49,024 nucleotides of DNA. Source: Devosia sp. 66-22 (GTDB lineage: Bacteria > Pseudomonadota > Alphaproteobacteria > Rhizobiales > Devosiaceae). Under the pieces are notes generated by a model, which was not told the origin of the DNA, did no database searches, and was given only the letters and a program-made list of their open reading frames with translations. A program made the position numbers and the translations under genes. The DNA is taken from the NCBI GenBank assembly GCA_001899065.1, contig MKUZ01000006.1:1-49024 (forward strand), written 5' to 3'. Shown here piece after piece: positions 42,093-49,024 of this stretch (within the stretch, counting starts at the first letter, position 1; each line of letters opens with the position of its first letter).

Positions 42093-44030
42093 TTAGGGCT
42101 TGGGCCCCCGCTGCCGGGGCGCGTCGCCGGCGCGGTCAGCCTTGCCCTTGTATTTGGGTTTGCCCTTGTCCTTGGGATTGCCCTGGTACTTCGGTTTGAA
42201 CTTGGCCTTCGACTTGGGCTCGGGCTTCCGCTTCTCCTTGCGCGGCGGCACCTCGTCGGCCGCCGGTCGGGGGTCCTCGGTCACCACCTTTTCGGCCGCT
42301 GCGGGATTGTAGCGCTTCGGACGCTCCCGCTCCGCCATTTGGTGTCGCGGCCTGCTGTGGGGACGCGCCTGCTCGGGCGCGCCCGCCGCTGCAATCCGCA
42401 CGCCCTTTTCGAGCGTCCCGGCCGTCGCCCGCTCAGCGAACTCGACCGCCCGGTCGGCCGAAATCTCGAAGCGGGTCTCGTGGTCAAGGATCTTGATCGA
42501 GCCGACGTCGCGCTTGGTCACGCCGCCGGCCTTGCAGATCATCGGCAGCAGCCATTTGGGATCGGCGCGGTGCTTGCGCCCCAGCGACAGCGTGAACCAC
42601 ACGCCGCCCATCATGTGGGGCGCACGCGGTTCGCGCTCCACCGGAACGTCCTCGAACCGCTTCTTGCGCGGCGCGCGCTCCGGCGACTGATGCACCCGCA
42701 TCGGCGAGATTTCTTCCGGCACCGGCCGCGCCGCCAGTTGCTGGCGGAGATAGGCCGCTGCCATTTGCTCCGGCGTCAGCCGCTCCAGCAGTTCCTCGAT
42801 GAACGGCTTCTCGTCGGCGTCGGGCGGTAGCGTCGCTTCCGCCGTCTCGAGGATCTGCCGGCGATAGCGCGCCTCGATCTCGGCGATGCCGGGCGCCGGC
42901 TGGAAGCTGGCCTCCAGGTGGGCGAAGCCCAGTACGCGCTCAGCTGCCTTGCGCCGGTGCAGCGGCACGATCAGCACACACACGCCCTTGCGGCCGGCGC
43001 GACCCGTGCGGCCCGAGCGATGCAGGAGGGTCGCGGGGTTGCTCGGCAGATCGGCGTGGATCACGAGATCCAGGTTGGGCAGGTCGATGCCGCGGGCCGC
43101 AACGTCGGTCGCCACGCATACCCGCGCCCGGCCGTCGCGCATCGCCTGCAGCGCGCTGCTGCGCTCGGACTGCGCCAGCTCGCCTGACAACGCCACCACG
43201 TCGAAGCCCCGGTTGGCGAGCCGCGCCGTCAAGTGCCGCACCGCCTCGCGCGTGTGGCAGAACACCAGCGCGCTCGACGTGTCGTTGAGCAGCAATGTGT
43301 TGATGATGGCATGCTCGCGCTCGTCCGCCTCGACCAGCGTGACACGATAGTCGATATCGGCATGCGGTTCGCTCGCCGCCGTCGCCGTTACCCGCACCGC
43401 ATCGCGCTGGAAGGTCTGCGCGAGCTCGGCAATGGCCCGTGGCACCGTCGCCGAAAACAGCAGGGTGCGCCGCTCCGGTGGGGCCGCCGCGAGTATGAAT
43501 TCGAGGTCTTCGCGGAAGCCAAGGTCGAGCATCTCATCGGCCTCGTCGAGCACGATGGCGCGTACTGCGCTGAGGTCGAGTGCGTTGCGCGTGATGTGGT
43601 CGCGCAGTCGTCCGGGCGTGCCTACGACGATGTGGGCGCCGCGCTCGAGCGCCCGCCGCTCGGTGCGCTGATCCATGCCACCCACGCAGGAGGCGGTCAC
43701 GACGCCGGCGCCGGCATAGAGCCAGTCGAGTTCGCGCTGCACCTGCAGTGCCAGTTCGCGGGTCGGCGCGATCACGAGACCCAGCGGCCGCTCCGGCGCC
43801 TCAAAATGCCGCCCCTCGCCCAGCAGCGTCGGAGCGATCGCGAGCCCGAACGCCACGGTCTTCCCCGAGCCGGTCTGCGCCGACACCAGCAGGTCGGCCG
43901 CCGGATCCTGCTCGAGCATGGCGAGTTGCACGGCCGTCAGCGTGTCGTAGCCCTGTGCCGACAAAGCGCCGCTCAATGCGGGATGAACGGCCGGCAAAGC
44001 GGCGGGGGACGGCTGGTCGTCGGAATGCAT
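42093..44030 (-). CDS. DEAD-box RNA helicase with DbpA RNA-binding domain
   Basis: This 645-aa ATP-dependent RNA helicase has motif I AQTGSGKT, motif Ia APTRELA, motif II VLDEADEMLD, motif III FSATVP and motif VI HRSGRTGRAGRKG. A DbpA-type RRM domain (about 475-550, MMGGVWFTLSLGRKHRADPK and FEISADRAVEF) targets structured RNA, in DbpA hairpin 92 of 23S rRNA. The C-terminal tail of about 80 residues is Lys/Arg/Pro-rich with short repeats (KPKYQGNPKDKGKPKYKGKA), suiting nonspecific RNA binding. It likely works in ribosome assembly or cold growth. ATG 44030 is chosen; the longer frame upstream overlaps the dinB promoter. Confidence 0.93.
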   Translation of the reverse strand: MHSDDQPSPAALPAVHPALSGALSAQGYDTLTAVQLAMLEQDPAADLLVSAQTGSGKTVAFGLAIAPTLLGEGRHFEAPERPLGLVIAPTRELALQVQRELDWLYAGAGVVTASCVGGMDQRTERRALERGAHIVVGTPGRLRDHITRNALDLSAVRAIVLDEADEMLDLGFREDLEFILAAAPPERRTLLFSATVPRAIAELAQTFQRDAVRVTATAASEPHADIDYRVTLVEADEREHAIINTLLLNDTSSALVFCHTREAVRHLTARLANRGFDVVALSGELAQSERSSALQAMRDGRARVCVATDVAARGIDLPNLDLVIHADLPSNPATLLHRSGRTGRAGRKGVCVLIVPLHRRKAAERVLGFAHLEASFQPAPGIAEIEARYRRQILETAEATLPPDADEKPFIEELLERLTPEQMAAAYLRQQLAARPVPEEISPMRVHQSPERAPRKKRFEDVPVEREPRAPHMMGGVWFTLSLGRKHRADPKWLLPMICKAGGVTKRDVGSIKILDHETRFEISADRAVEFAERATAGTLEKGVRIAAAGAPEQARPHSRPRHQMAERERPKRYNPAAAEKVVTEDPRPAADEVPPRKEKRKPEPKSKAKFKPKYQGNPKDKGKPKYKGKADRAGDAPRQRGPKP

Positions 44031-44147
44031 GGCAGGACTTTCGGGGAAATCAGCGCTCCCTCTATCAGCATGCGTGGCAAACGCGACCGAAATTGCGCGG
44101 GTGAGACGCTGCCATTCCCGCAACGCTTGACTCGCGCCATCGCTTAT

Positions 44148-44162
44148 GTTCTCTTTTTGTTC
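44148..44162. promoter_or_regulatory. LexA (SOS) box upstream of dinB
   Basis: GTTC (44148-44151), 7 bp (TCTTTTT), then GTTC (44159-44162) exactly match the alphaproteobacterial LexA site. It ends 16 bp before the dinB start, overlapping the expected promoter or leader. Confidence 0.85.
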
Positions 44163-44178
44163 CATCGGAAGCGCTGCC

Positions 44179-45426
44179 ATGGACGGCGAGGCGACCATCC
44201 TCCATGCCGATCTCGACGCGTTCTATGCGTCGGTCGAGCAGATGCTCAATCCCTCGCTCAAGGGCAAGCCGATCGCCGTGGGCGGCGGGGTCGTGCTCGC
44301 CTGTTCCTACGAGGCCAAGAAGTTCGGCGTGCGCGGCGCCATGACCGGGCGCGAAGCGAAAAAGCTCTGCCCCGAGCTCATCTTCGTGCCTGGCCATTTC
44401 AACGAGTACCAGCGGCTGGGCGACAAGGCGATCGCCATCCTCGACGACTACACGCCCCTGGTCGAGCGCATCTCGATCGACGAGGCCTTCGCCGACGTGG
44501 CAGGCACGGCGCACCTGTTTGGCCCACCTCTCGCCATCGCGCAGACGGTGCGTAGGCGCGTGCGCGAGGAAGTGGGCCTCCCCATCTCGATCGGCGTGGC
44601 GCGCACCAAGCACCTCGCCAAGATCGGCTCGCAGGTCGCCAAGCCCAACGGTCTGTGCTTCATCGACCCCGCTACCGAGCTCGATTTCCTCCACAATCTG
44701 CCGGTGGGCCTGATGTGGGGCGTTGGCCCCAAGACGGAAGCCCGGCTCGCCGCGATCGGCGTCACCACCATCGGCCAGCTCGCCGCCACGCCCGGCCAGT
44801 CGCTCGAACGCCTGCTCGGTCCCGCCGCGAGCGAAAAGCTCAAGGCCCTGAGCTTCAACCGCGACCCCCGCTCGATCGACATGGACCGCCGTGCGCGCTC
44901 AGCCGGCGCACAGGCCGCGCTCGGCCGTAAGCTGCCCATCGCCTCGGTGATCCGCCCCACTCTGCGCATGCTCGCCGACCGCATCTGTTCGCGCCTGCGC
45001 GCCAAGTCGCTCGCCGGAAGCTGCGTCACGGTGCGCGTGCGCTTTGCCGACATGCACGCCATCACCCGCAGCCTCACCCTCGATGCTCCCGTCGCCGCCA
45101 CCGGCATCGTCACCGAGATCGCCGAGGACCTCGTCACCACCGCGCTCAACGACCATATCGGCGAGCGCTACATCACGCTGCTCGCCATCTCGGTCTCGCA
45201 CCTCGCCTACCAGCCCGTGCTGCAGCTCGAGCTCTCCATGGGCCTCGCCGGCGAAGCCCGCCGCCCCGGCACCAAACGCGGCGCCTCCCGCTGGATGGCC
45301 GACAAGGCCATGGACAAGGTCCGAGGCCGCTTCGGCTGGGAAGCCATCGGCTACGCCAACGTCGTTCTCGAAGGCACCAAATCAGTGCCGGACGGATTCA
45401 GGGAGCTGGCGGAGAAGGAGCTGTGA
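44179..45426 (+). CDS. dinB: DNA polymerase IV (Y-family)
   Basis: DinB performs translesion synthesis past bulky lesions. The 415-aa protein has HADLDAFYASVEQ with the first catalytic Asp, the steric-gate region ACSYEAKKFGVRGAM, RISIDEAFADVAGT with the second Asp and Glu, and a helix-hairpin-helix LMWGVGPKTEARLAAIG. A C-terminal little-finger domain (about 240-345) follows. The usual C-terminal clamp-binding peptide is not obvious; the end reads FRELAEKEL. The upstream SOS box means LexA control. Start ATG 44179 leaves the box intact. Confidence 0.97.
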   Translation: MDGEATILHADLDAFYASVEQMLNPSLKGKPIAVGGGVVLACSYEAKKFGVRGAMTGREAKKLCPELIFVPGHFNEYQRLGDKAIAILDDYTPLVERISIDEAFADVAGTAHLFGPPLAIAQTVRRRVREEVGLPISIGVARTKHLAKIGSQVAKPNGLCFIDPATELDFLHNLPVGLMWGVGPKTEARLAAIGVTTIGQLAATPGQSLERLLGPAASEKLKALSFNRDPRSIDMDRRARSAGAQAALGRKLPIASVIRPTLRMLADRICSRLRAKSLAGSCVTVRVRFADMHAITRSLTLDAPVAATGIVTEIAEDLVTTALNDHIGERYITLLAISVSHLAYQPVLQLELSMGLAGEARRPGTKRGASRWMADKAMDKVRGRFGWEAIGYANVVLEGTKSVPDGFRELAEKEL

Positions 45427-45498
45427 GCATCGCGCGCGCCAACGGATGTCGATCGCGGAGGCACCTGGGCGGCCGGTGGAGGTTTTCGCTTGCCGCGC

Positions 45499-46323
45499 TT
45501 ACGCTTTGCCCGCGGGATACACGCCCAGCACGTGGAAGTGGTCGGTGAAAAACTGCAGCTCCTCAAAGGCGAGTTGTACGCTGCGATCGTCGGGGTGACC
45601 CTCGATGTCGGCGTAGAACTGCGTTGCAGTGAACGAACCGTCGAGCATGTAGCTTTCGAGCTTGGTCATGTTGACGCCATTGGTGGCGAAGCCGCCCATC
45701 GCCTTGTAGAGCGCGGCGGGCACGTTGCGGACCCGGAAGACGAAGGTGGTCTTGACCTTCTTGCCGGCCTTCGGCGTTTCGGGGGCCTTGGAGATCACGA
45801 GAAAGCGGGTGGTGTTGTGCGCCGCGTCCTCGATCCCCTCGGCGAGGATGTCGAGGCCGTAGACCTCGGCGGCATAGCGCGAGGCGATCGCAGCCACCGA
45901 TTTGTCGCCGCGCTCGGCGATCTCGCGGGCGCTGCCGGCGGTGTCGACGCCGTTGATCGTCTTCAACCGGTGCTTGCGGATGAACTTGCGGCACTGGCCG
46001 AGCGCCACGCTCAGCGACTGCACGGATTTGACGTCCTTGAGCGTCGCCCCCTTGATCCCCAGCAGGTTCATCTCGATGCGCAGGAAGTGCTCGCCGGTGA
46101 TGAACAGGCCGCTTTCGGGCAGCAAATGGTAGATGTCGGTGATGCGCCCATAGAGCGAGTTCTCGACCGGCACGACGCCATAATCCGCCTTGCCCTGCTG
46201 CACCGCCGAGATGGTGTCCTCGAAGGTGGTGCAGGGTACCGGCTCGCCCTTCGGGAAAAGTGCATGCGCCGCCGCGTGCGAGAAGGCGCCGGGTTCGCCC
46301 TGGAAAGCGATCTGCTTGACCAT
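45499..46323 (-). CDS. pheA: Prephenate dehydratase
   Basis: PheA converts prephenate to phenylpyruvate for phenylalanine synthesis. The 274-aa monofunctional protein has a catalytic domain (about 1-185; KQIAFQGEPGAFSHAAAHAL, VPVENSLYGRITD, and TRFLVIS with the conserved Thr-Arg) and a C-terminal ACT domain (about 200-275; NGVNMTKLESYMLDGSF) for feedback inhibition by phenylalanine. ATG 46323 or 46326 is the start. No chorismate mutase domain is fused, as usual in alphaproteobacteria, and no Phe-rich leader peptide is visible. It diverges from cycM. Confidence 0.97.
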   Translation of the reverse strand: MVKQIAFQGEPGAFSHAAAHALFPKGEPVPCTTFEDTISAVQQGKADYGVVPVENSLYGRITDIYHLLPESGLFITGEHFLRIEMNLLGIKGATLKDVKSVQSLSVALGQCRKFIRKHRLKTINGVDTAGSAREIAERGDKSVAAIASRYAAEVYGLDILAEGIEDAAHNTTRFLVISKAPETPKAGKKVKTTFVFRVRNVPAALYKAMGGFATNGVNMTKLESYMLDGSFTATQFYADIEGHPDDRSVQLAFEELQFFTDHFHVLGVYPAGKA

Positions 46324-46445
46324 CATGTGCCCCAATGCAAGACGGCCGCGTCTATGAACCCGGGGTATGCCCCAAGTCAACCAAACCCCCGCATTCCCGG
46401 CCGATTGCCGACGAAAGGACAATTGTCGCAGGCCGGGCAATCCGG

Positions 46446-46474
46446 TTGCGGCAGGCAGTGCGCCGCACTATCTT
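46446..46474 (+). promoter_or_regulatory. Candidate sigma-70 promoter of cycM
   Basis: TTGCGG (46446-46451) and TATCTT (46469-46474) are 17 bp apart. Each box has mismatches to consensus, and the leader to the cytochrome start would be about 95 nt. It lies in the divergent region between pheA and cycM. Confidence 0.35.
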
Positions 46475-46575
46475 GCCGCCACTCTGTACAGGGGGCTCGG
46501 ATCGCTGGAACACCGGCGATTGCGGCCAGGTTGACCCTCGTCTATACGCGGGGCGGAGAAGGCTGAGAGACCGCA

Positions 46576-47313
46576 ATGGATTCGTTTGAACTCAACAAGA
46601 TCATTGGCGCCATTCTGGGCACGCTGCTGTTTGTGATGGGCGTCGGCTTCCTGGCCGAGTCGATCTATCACCCTTCGGCGACCGGCCCCGGCTACGCCCT
46701 GCCCGAGCCTGAAGGCGGCGGCGAAGAGGGCGGCGGCGGTGAGGAAGCGCCGGCGGTTTCGATCGGCACGCTGCTGGCGGCTGCGGACGCGACCCAGGGC
46801 GCCGACCAGGCCAAGAAGTGCGGCGCCTGCCACGACCTCAGCGAAGCCAATGCCAATAAGACGGGTCCCGGTCTCTACGACGTGGTCGAGCGCGTCATCG
46901 GCAGCCATCCGGGCTTTGCCTATTCGGCCGTGATGCAGGAGCATCAGGCGGCGGGCGACACCTGGACCTACGACCATCTCAACCAGTTCCTGCTCTCGCC
47001 CAAGGCGCATATGCCGGGCACCAAGATGACGTTCGCCGGCGTCAAGAACGACCAGGAGCGTGCCAACATCATTGCCTTCCTGTCGACCCTGTCTGCCTCG
47101 CCCAAGCCGTTCCCGGCGCCGGAAGACGCGGCCCCGGCCGACGAGCCGTCGGGCGAGCCTGCCGTCTCGAGCGAGGAGCCGGCGGTCTCGAGTGCAGAGC
47201 CGGCCGCGTCCAGCGAAGAGCCCGCTGCGTCCAGCGAGTCGGCGACCTCGAGTGAGCCACCTGCCTCCAGCGCCGAATCGGCCGCGTCCGAGGCATCTTC
47301 GGCCGCGCAGTAA
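46576..47313 (+). CDS. cycM: Membrane-anchored class I cytochrome c (CycM type)
   Basis: CycM-type cytochromes carry electrons to the aa3 terminal oxidase in alphaproteobacteria. The 245-aa protein has an uncleaved N-terminal helix (about 8-29, IIGAILGTLLFVMGVGFLA), a Gly/Glu linker and one haem domain (about 60-175). The haem site is CGACH, and the axial Met is in HMPGTKMTFAGV. Beyond residue 180 comes a tail of about 65 residues made of near-repeats of PAVSSEE/PAASSEE, absent from the CycM proteins I recall. The tail DNA (47159-47297) is a degenerate tandem repeat and may vary in length between strains. Confidence 0.93.
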   Translation: MDSFELNKIIGAILGTLLFVMGVGFLAESIYHPSATGPGYALPEPEGGGEEGGGGEEAPAVSIGTLLAAADATQGADQAKKCGACHDLSEANANKTGPGLYDVVERVIGSHPGFAYSAVMQEHQAAGDTWTYDHLNQFLLSPKAHMPGTKMTFAGVKNDQERANIIAFLSTLSASPKPFPAPEDAAPADEPSGEPAVSSEEPAVSSAEPAASSEEPAASSESATSSEPPASSAESAASEASSAAQ

Positions 47314-47339
47314 GGGCGCACATCGGCGTACACCATTCC

Positions 47340-47376
47340 AGAGCCGCGTCCTTGCCGACGCGGCTCTTTGATTTTC
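47340..47376 (+). terminator. Rho-independent terminator after cycM
   Basis: AGAGCCGCGTC and GACGCGGCTCT form an 11-bp perfect stem (47340-47350 and 47357-47367) with a 6-nt loop, followed by TTGATTTT. It separates cycM from the next gene, whose ribosome site begins just beyond it. Confidence 0.88.
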
Positions 47377-47384
47377 GAGGGACC

Positions 47385-48326
47385 ATGACCACGCTGCTGC
47401 TCCACCTGTCCGATGTCGATGAAGCCGGCTGGGCCCGGCGTTACGCCGACGCGCTGCCCGGCGTCAGGGTGTTGCGGCAAACCGACAGTTTCGATCCTGT
47501 AACGGTCGACTACATCTTCGTGTGGAAGCCCAAGGCCAACGCCTTCGATGGCCTCACCAACCTCAAGGCCGTGCTGTCGCTCGGGGCCGGCGTCGATGCG
47601 CTGCTCAAGCACCCCAGCCTACCTGCCGATCGTCCGGTCGTGCGCTTCGTGGATGCCGACCTCACCCAGCGCATGACCGACTATGTGACCTCTCAGGTCA
47701 CTTTCCATCAACGTCTCGGCACGCGCTTCCAGCGCGACCAGGCGGCGCGGAGCTGGAAGCAGCTCTATCCGCCGGCCTCATCGGAAACGAGCGTCGGGGT
47801 GATGGGGCTGGGCGAACTCGGCACCGACGCCGTGCACAAGCTCAAGGTCCTGGGCTTCACGGTGCTCGGCTGGAGCCGCTCGCCCAAGAGCATTGAGGAC
47901 ATCGAGACATTCTCTGGCGAGGCGCTCGACGCCTTCCTCGGCCGCACCGACATCCTCGTCTGCCTGCTGCCGCTCACCCCCGAAACGACGGGCATTCTCA
48001 ACTACGAGCTGTTCCGCAAGCTCCGGCGCAAGCTCGATGGCGGCCCGGTGATCGTCAATGCGGCGCGCGGCGGCCACCAGGTCGAAACCGATATCGTCAG
48101 GGCGCTGGGCGACGGCACGCTGGGCGCGGCCAGCCTCGATGTGTTCCAGACCGAGCCGCTGCCTGCCGACAGCCCGCTCTGGAGGCTCGACAACGCCTAT
48201 CTCACGCCGCACATCGCCGCGATCAGCAATATCGACGCCGGGGTGAGCTACTTCAGCCGCATCATCCGCGACCATGAAGCGGGCAAGCCGCTGCCAAATG
48301 TCGTCGACCGGGGCCGCGGCTACTAG
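47385..48326 (+). CDS. ghrA: Glyoxylate/hydroxypyruvate reductase A-like dehydrogenase
   Basis: This 313-aa D-2-hydroxyacid dehydrogenase reduces glyoxylate or hydroxypyruvate with NADPH. The Rossmann segment VGVMGLGELGTDAVHKLKVL binds the cofactor, with WSRSPKS after it favouring NADPH. The catalytic Arg is in VNAARGGHQVE, the Glu in DVFQTEPLPADSPLW, and the His in LTPHIAA. The FVWKPKANAF and SLGAGVDALL segments match the GhrA subgroup. GAGGGA 5 nt before ATG 47385 sets the start. It overlaps the convergent acetyltransferase gene by 4 bp. Confidence 0.92.
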   Translation: MTTLLLHLSDVDEAGWARRYADALPGVRVLRQTDSFDPVTVDYIFVWKPKANAFDGLTNLKAVLSLGAGVDALLKHPSLPADRPVVRFVDADLTQRMTDYVTSQVTFHQRLGTRFQRDQAARSWKQLYPPASSETSVGVMGLGELGTDAVHKLKVLGFTVLGWSRSPKSIEDIETFSGEALDAFLGRTDILVCLLPLTPETTGILNYELFRKLRRKLDGGPVIVNAARGGHQVETDIVRALGDGTLGAASLDVFQTEPLPADSPLWRLDNAYLTPHIAAISNIDAGVSYFSRIIRDHEAGKPLPNVVDRGRGY

Positions 48327-49024
48327 AACCGCATTTCCCAGATCTCGCCGCTGAGCTCCTTGCCGAAGTTGTGCTCAGGCATCGTCTCAACGATAGCGAA
48401 GCCGGCCGCGGCATAGAGCTTGCGCGCCGACACCTGGTTGGTGTGGGTCCACAGCCGCATCCGCTCGTAGCCGCTCCCCCGCGCAAAGCTCACCGCCTGC
48501 GCCACCAGCGCCGCGCCAACCCCCTTCCCCCGCGCGGCGGGCTCGACATAGAGCATCCTGAGCTGGGCCGATCCCGCCAGCCCGTCCGACGGCATCACAA
48601 AGATCGAACCGACAATTGTGCCGTCCTGCTCGGCCACCCACAGCTCCTTCGGTGGCGCCACCGGCGCCGATTGATACTGCGCGTAGATGCTGGCAATCAG
48701 CGCCTCGAACTCGATGTTCCAGCCGAACTGCTCGTTGTAGATCAGGCCCTGCCGGTGGATCAGCCAGCCGAGCTCGCCGATGCGAGGGCCGCGGATCACG
48801 ACCGGACCGCTCGACAGCGCCTCGTCCCCGAGCAGCCGCCTGATAGTCCCCATCGCTGCCGCCAGGACGCGCCGCTCACTGCCATCCAACCGGTGCAGCA
48901 ATTGCTCCACCGCATCGTCGGACCGTTTGTTGAGGCGGTTGACGATGATGTCGCCGTCGGTGGTCAGCGCCAGATTGTTGCTGCGCCGATCGTCCAGATT
49001 GGGCGACATCGCGGTGAGGCCTGC
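48323..49024 (-). CDS. MarR-GNAT fusion protein (5' part outside window)
   Basis: The frame stays open to the last base of the window, so the N-terminus is missing and the ATG at 49009 is probably internal. The first visible residues, LTAMSPNLDDRRSNNLALTT, are the wing of a MarR winged helix (DDRRS motif). After about 70 helical residues comes a GNAT acetyltransferase domain, with ELWVAEQDGTIVGSIFVMPS, LYVEPAARGKGVGAALVAQA as the acetyl-CoA loop (RGKGVG), and NQVSARKLYAAAGFAIVE. Such fusions (about 310 aa when whole) are common in alphaproteobacteria. Neither the target genes nor the acetylated substrate can be inferred. Confidence 0.9.
   Translation of the reverse strand, partial: AGLTAMSPNLDDRRSNNLALTTDGDIIVNRLNKRSDDAVEQLLHRLDGSERRVLAAAMGTIRRLLGDEALSSGPVVIRGPRIGELGWLIHRQGLIYNEQFGWNIEFEALIASIYAQYQSAPVAPPKELWVAEQDGTIVGSIFVMPSDGLAGSAQLRMLYVEPAARGKGVGAALVAQAVSFARGSGYERMRLWTHTNQVSARKLYAAAGFAIVETMPEHNFGKELSGEIWEMRF

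Noticed and set aside
46324-46575. Phenylalanine leader peptide and attenuator for pheA
   Set aside because: No short Phe-rich frame followed by competing hairpins was found upstream of pheA.
1-49024. CRISPR array or complete insertion sequence
   Set aside because: No regularly spaced direct repeats, transposase gene or terminal inverted repeats were seen.

Overview
The window looks like chromosomal DNA of a GC-rich alphaproteobacterium of the order Hyphomicrobiales. Devosia or a close relative is my best guess, made from recall of gene order rather than a database search. The evidence is the backbone order rpmH-rnpA-yidC-engB-argB, then dapD-dapE-truA-fmt-def, then recR-ybaB-dnaX. Further support comes from a small SRP RNA next to dnaX, a DnaX without zinc cysteines, a membrane-anchored CycM-type cytochrome c, and SOS boxes of the alphaproteobacterial type GAAC-N7-GAAC.

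Region 1-2814 is a junction. A DctB/DctD-like two-component pair, with less GC-rich codon use, is followed by a frameshifted C-terminal scrap of a large serine recombinase that ends at the 3' end of a tRNA-Arg(ACG). This looks like the edge of an integrated element. Region 2896-5792 holds an orphan sensor kinase and a flavoprotein disulfide reductase homologue that has lost both redox cysteines. Region 5947-9804 is the rpmH-rnpA-yidC-engB cluster, with a sulfotransferase-like gene inserted before engB.

Region 9801-16123 contains a glutamine amidotransferase, a DUF1328 peptide, a Tat-type MsrB, a secreted fasciclin protein and an ECF sigma/anti-sigma pair. The layout resembles the mycobacterial SigK-RskA-fasciclin module. 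Divergent from the sigma gene is a large TIR-transmembrane-WD40 protein, the most intriguing gene here. After argB comes a xenobiotic-type block (17118-21062): a MarR regulator divergent from an FAD monooxygenase, then a TetR-DHA2 efflux operon with a clear autorepression site.

Region 21293-25169 carries a mannonate dehydratase, a small charged protein, a HAD nucleotidase, a LOG-family protein and a DUF817 membrane protein. Lysine biosynthesis (dapD, dapE) and tRNA/translation genes (truA, fmt, def) follow. Two DUF805 proteins and three uncharacterised, overlapping membrane-protein genes lie among them. rmuC (32460) and dinB (44179) each have an SOS box, so two LexA-controlled DNA-damage genes lie in one window.

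The right part holds a MHYT-PAS-GGDEF-EAL c-di-GMP protein, an acidic protein behind a strong hairpin, a CAP-domain/RTX exoprotein, recR-ybaB-dnaX with SRP RNA, a PilZ protein, a DEAD-box helicase with a DbpA domain, pheA, cycM, a hydroxypyruvate reductase-like gene, and the 3' part of a MarR-GNAT fusion that runs off the window. I saw no CRISPR array, complete insertion sequence or rRNA gene.
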